From positions 22,828,307 through 22,892,306 of the forward strand of contig CM018035.1 in NCBI GenBank assembly GCA_008638375.1: a DNA stretch of 64,000 nucleotides. The letters run 5' to 3'. The number at the start of each line of letters is the position of its first letter. The first letter of the stretch is position 1. Shown piece after piece: positions 60,371-64,000 of this stretch. The position numbers and the translations under genes were made by a program. This DNA comes from Nyssa sinensis. Taxonomy: Eukaryota; Streptophyta; Magnoliopsida; Cornales; Nyssaceae. The notes beneath the pieces are model-generated. The model searched no databases. It was not told the DNA's origin and saw only the letters and a list, made by a program, of their open reading frames with translations.

Positions 60371-60952
60371 TTATATATAGCAGTGGCCGCCTCACTAGAA
60401 TTCCTTTATTAATTATATATTTGAATTGTTGAATTGGAACCCACAAGATTGTATGATTCATATGGTAATTGTGTCATGGTTAAAATTAACAATAGCATTG
60501 AACCTCGATGCGTAGTTAGGACCTTCTCTAATGCACGTGTACAAAGGGAGGTTAAAGCAGCTTCTCTGCGCCAGTTCTTGAAGCTGGTTCTTGTTCATTT
60601 TCTCCTTTCTACTTTTCTCTATCTATTTATAATCTCTACTTTCTCTGATAATCTTTTTTTATTTTTATCTATAGCCGTAGCATGAGGAATTTTTTTTTTG
60701 TTTCCAAATTCTAACTTGTTCTCTTGGGAGCTTCTTGATCACTTTATCACTATAGGTATCTCATACCCCTCAAGAATTGAATTTAATTATTAAGATTCTC
60801 AAACAAGTATCAAATCTTTGTATCAAATAAATTGTACCACAAAATCCCATTCTAAAATAACCATTTATTTTAATTAGGATCCATAAATAGGTTTAGAACA
60901 AGTAAATATAACATTCAAAATTGATGGGTTCATGTAAAGTTGTTCTGCTACC
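60371..60952. other. Non-coding DNA with one small open frame
   Basis: An 83-residue plus frame at 60434-60685 begins MEPTRLYDSYGN and ends with a hydrophobic stretch (about residues 48-83). It matches nothing I recognise and has no clear promoter, so it is not called a gene. Confidence 0.4.
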
Positions 60953-62210
60953 TGTTGGGTTCGTAATCATAGTGGAAGCGATTTTAAAAATTTATTTGGA
61001 TATATTTCTTTACATGAATCATACAATCTTGAAACGAGAGGTTAGAATTACCTTGTTCTTGATAATCTTGATTGTTGAAGAAGGCTTCTTGAAGAGATTG
61101 ATGCAATTTTCCTTCTCTTTCTCCTCTTGGACTTCTCCTCTTTTCCTTTAGGAAAACCGTATTGCAGGAGAGTCGCTGCCTCTTATTTTTGTCTAGCACA
61201 AAAACCTATGATAAACGGCTCCTTACATATCATATATATAGGGCTTAATTAAGGTAAGAGAAAGGATCTAGTGGGTCCCATTAAGTTAGCTTCCAATTAG
61301 TCAATTAAATCTTAATTATCTCATAATTAAATTAATTGACTAATTAATTTCAATTAACTCCACTATATAATTAAAATTGCACTCCAACTTAGTAAAATAC
61401 AGTAAACCCATATACACTATAGTTTTGCAGTTGACCCCTCTACATGAATATTAATAATCAGGATTATACTGTCAAATTAATTCTCTAATTATTTTAAGAA
61501 CCTAATTCAATAATTATTAATCACTTGCAATTGGTCATCATTTTAATAAACAATTTACTGAAAAGACTGGATCCGAATTTTAGTGATTAACCTATTGAAT
61601 TAGCACAAAGGTGATATTCATCTCTCTAATTTATAGAGTGTAGATTCCATCTTGAGAATATGTGTTCTCACATTCTAAATAATGACTTTTCAAAATATCT
61701 AGGAGTTAATCTAAAAGACCTCACTCATTGGTAACTCAAAGTCATCACTATTCAGAACTTGAGTTCACTATCCTCTTAGGGTTAAGAGCTTACTGCGAAT
61801 AATGAATAAGAAACTTATCAAAAGTGAAAGTTCCAAATGATGCGTTTCTTATAGTGATCCAGTTTAGTGTATTCCCAATGCACTAATACAACAACCTAGA
61901 TTCCACTACTCTGATGGTTGAGAAAAGCTACCTTATCACATAAAGGTTAATTGTATTACAACTTTGCAAATATGATATCCAGTCTTATCAATAGCTGCAA
62001 ATAATTTTAGAATTTCTTATATAAGTAGTTCATATCTCCTGTGTATAAATCTCATTTATACGCATGAACCACTCCTAATGAGAATTCGAAGACTAATCAT
62101 CTCATGATATAAAGAAATATTCAAACATATGGTAATATAAAACTCAATAATAAATCAAATCTATTAAATAATAATAAAATATCTTAGATATGAGGACACA
62201 TGTCCTAACA
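60953..62210 (-). mobile_element. 3' LTR of a retrotransposon running off the window
   Basis: Minus strand starts TGTTAGGACATGTGTCC at 62210 and ends CCAACA at 60953: 1258 bp, TG...CA. A polypurine tract directly abuts its start (62211-62229), so the body of the element lies at higher coordinates. A TATA run lies near 61232 (minus). The small overlapping frames at 60921-61199 are inside the LTR. No target duplication can be checked because the other end is outside the window. Confidence 0.75.
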
Positions 62211-62229
62211 GTCACTACTCCCCATTTTT
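62211..62229 (-). other. Polypurine tract next to the 3' LTR
   Basis: Minus strand ACAAAAATGGGGAGTAGTGAC-like purine-rich run ending at the LTR start; marks the LTR as a 3' LTR. Confidence 0.65.
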
Positions 62230-62879
62230 GTCAGGATGACAAAGTGTGAAGAAGAAAATAATTCAAAAATATAGGAAGATAAATTGTGAAAAACATGCAT
62301 AAGATAGAATAAATGAGACTGTGCCATATGAAAAGACGTGAGTAATAAGATAAAGGAAAAAATGTAAGATCATGTAGATAAGATAAAATAAAATATTTCT
62401 AAAATATAAAACTGAGCCTCAACTACATAAACACTCATCACTCAGTTGTAGTAACATCGCTTGGCTGATTAGTCACCATTGCATCTAAATGAGGGGTTGT
62501 ACCATCAGAATCATCAGTCATGGGAACTAGACCTACATCATCAGTAAGGAGATACATTGCCTAATGTAGCTCTATCTACTGGGATAAGAGATGATCTACC
62601 AAATGATCAAAATGATAAATAGCAACCTCTTGTTTGTCTAAACGCTCTAAGATGAGATACATGAAGTCATGTCGCATACGCTGATCTTGATACTCGATCT
62701 GAGCCATTATATGAAGGAAGAAGTCCTGTCAGATATGCTCATAATGGCGGTTAAGATCAGCAAATGTACTACTCGATGGAGCGAAAGAAGATGAGGCAAT
62801 ATCAATAGTTGAGCCTCATTACATCAACATTCATCACAAGTTGGGCCAATCAGAAATGAAAGGGTATCAGTCTGAAGGA

Positions 62880-63565
62880 ATGGAACATGATACTATGCAC
62901 AAAATTGAGTAATAATGCTCCCAAAAGGTAAACCCTCATGACACGTTCCTGAGCGCACCAGTGATGAAGCAAAAAATGCGACTAGTAGCATCAATCGTCT
63001 CACCTGTCTCGATAGCATAAAGGAAGCAACCATGATCAACAGTAATAGTGTTGGTGTGACTTACTGAAGCCAATACTGAATTCAGTACTAGGTTGAGGAA
63101 CATATAGCCCTAAAAAAGGAAAGTATGATCGATGTGAGCAACATGGTGCGATATACAAGCATACCATCTGCTCGAAAAGTGGAAGCAACCATGTCCTCAA
63201 TCGATGGTAGGATACGTACCGATAACAGGATACTAAGTATCTAAAACACGTGGTAACTGAGAAAAGGTAGCTATGACCGTGGGAGATAACTGAAACTCGA
63301 CTCTTCTAATATAAACATTGGCGGTAGGATCTATGATATGTGGCTCCAAGTTCGCATAGAACTCGTGAACTAGTGCCATATCGGCTAGGCCAGTGATAGA
63401 TAGAAGTGACCCCCAACCATAAGAGGTAAAAACCCATTGTACAAGAGTCCCATCAATGTGATTGAGATGTGTTGATCTCTTTACTAAAATAATCCTAGAC
63501 CTAACATTAGACCATCGTTCCTCTGCCTGAGTGGAATAGAAAATGTTTACATTTCGGGATCTCAT
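62880..63565 (-). pseudogene. 'Putative plant transposon protein' domain ORF (broken)
   Basis: The open part (63565-63233, 110 residues) reads MRSRNVNIFYSTQAEERW, then a GTLVQWVFTSYGWGSLL segment, LVHEFYANLEP, VYIRRVEFQLSPTVI and FSQLP. This is the order of the plant-specific family catalogued as putative plant transposon protein (PF20167-like): conserved EERW-type start, G-W.., REFYANL and VRG..v.FS...IN..L. After a stop at 63233 the same family continues in pieces (FLNLVLNSVLASVSHTNTIT, LYAIETGETIDATSRI) to about 62880. Its molecular role is unknown. It lies upstream of the polypurine tract and 3' LTR on the same strand. Stops show it is not functional. Confidence 0.75.
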
Positions 63566-64000
63566 AATACTGATAAGGAAAAAGTGATGTGAATCCTAAG
63601 ATAGCTCTACGTTAGCGAGACTGTACTAACAATCTCAAACCAAGCCAATCTATTGAATAAACCAACAAGGAAGAAGGACTGACGTAAATAAATGAGAAAA
63701 ACTCACCGAATAGCGAGAAATAACTGAAATACAAAAGTGATTGATGAAAGTGATCCTCATGTCTTTCCCAACGCTTTAACTAGAGCAGGATATGAAAACT
63801 CGAAAACACAGGCAAGAACTAGGAGAGAGAAGAATAAGAAAAAAGATAGCAAATATGGAGAAAAATTGAAACTGCAAGTGAAAACAACTCTCCTTTCGTT
63901 CAAACAAATATAAAAATGCATGTTGACTTTTATGCACTCGTTCGAACGAGGGGGTGTTTATTCGAACGAGCCCCACTACTTCTCTCTCTCTCGGTGAGCT
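63566..64000 (-). other. Region upstream of the transposon-protein ORF
   Basis: On the minus strand this is a pyrimidine-rich, leader-like stretch (TTTTTCTTATTCTTCTCTC near 63825-63845) with no coding domain. It contains two TTCGAACGAG motifs at 63941-63970. The element continues beyond the window. Confidence 0.5.

Noticed and set aside
60434..60685. 83-residue plus-strand frame with hydrophobic C-terminus
   Set aside because: Looks coding-like at its start but matches no family I know. A protein search would be decisive; a hit to an organelle or transposon protein would revive it.
60940..60952. Primer-binding-site-like GGTAGCAGAACAAC next to the lower end of the 60953-62210 LTR
   Set aside because: It resembles TGGTATCAGAGCAAC with several mismatches, while a much better polypurine tract sits at the other end and the only coding domain lies on that side.

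Overview
This is nuclear DNA from a flowering plant, most likely a woody eudicot. It is AT-rich, full of (TA)n and (GA)n microsatellites, and dominated by LTR retrotransposons and small DNA transposons in many states of decay. Only three protein-coding genes look intact: two tandem tau-class glutathione S-transferase genes, each with two exons (10703-11521 and 14211-15122, + strand), and one uninterrupted coiled-coil NBS-LRR resistance-type gene (41469-44414, + strand). I see no rRNA genes, no functional tRNA genes and no CRISPR arrays. The species cannot be named from the sequence.

Layout. 1-3866: a 3.8-kb solo LTR (minus), flanked by TTGTT target duplications, carrying a 5 x 50-bp minisatellite. 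3867-10000: a pair of inverted LTR-like repeats (3867-4850 minus, about 8500-9990 plus) around AT-rich DNA that holds a 322-bp hAT MITE. 10000-15200: the GST pair; a 3 x 106-bp tandem array upstream of the second gene is split by a 171-bp Mutator-like MITE. 15200-22800: long non-coding stretch. 22832-24516: a 1.7-kb non-autonomous hAT element with perfect 8-bp target duplications. 25010-30165: a gag-only Ty3/gypsy relic whose 5' LTR is split by a 1.5-kb Copia-type solo LTR. 31145-40351: a decayed, 3'-truncated Ty3/gypsy element (B) whose 5' LTR region was hit by a second, full-length but mutated Ty3/gypsy element (A, 34681-40351). 41100-44414: a SINE-like sequence, then the NBS-LRR gene. 46125-49118: a second solo LTR of the family seen at 79-3861. 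50520-54028 and 57640-60370: two more long LTRs of the same general type. 60953-64000: the 3' end of another LTR element on the minus strand, with polypurine tract and a broken ORF resembling the 'putative plant transposon protein' family.

How the genes work together. The GST pair is a local tandem duplication (about 78 % identity over exon 1, by eye) for glutathione conjugation and stress detoxification. The NBS-LRR gene is an intracellular immune receptor. They share no operon or pathway; what links them is that both belong to fast-evolving, duplication-prone plant defence families set in a transposon-rich region. The most informative signals are structural: six insertions with readable target-site duplications, two nested-insertion histories, several lineage-specific tandem amplifications inside LTRs, and tRNA-like sequences lying antisense inside LTRs. 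I did not find a clearly new biological system; the candidates closest to that are listed as findings.
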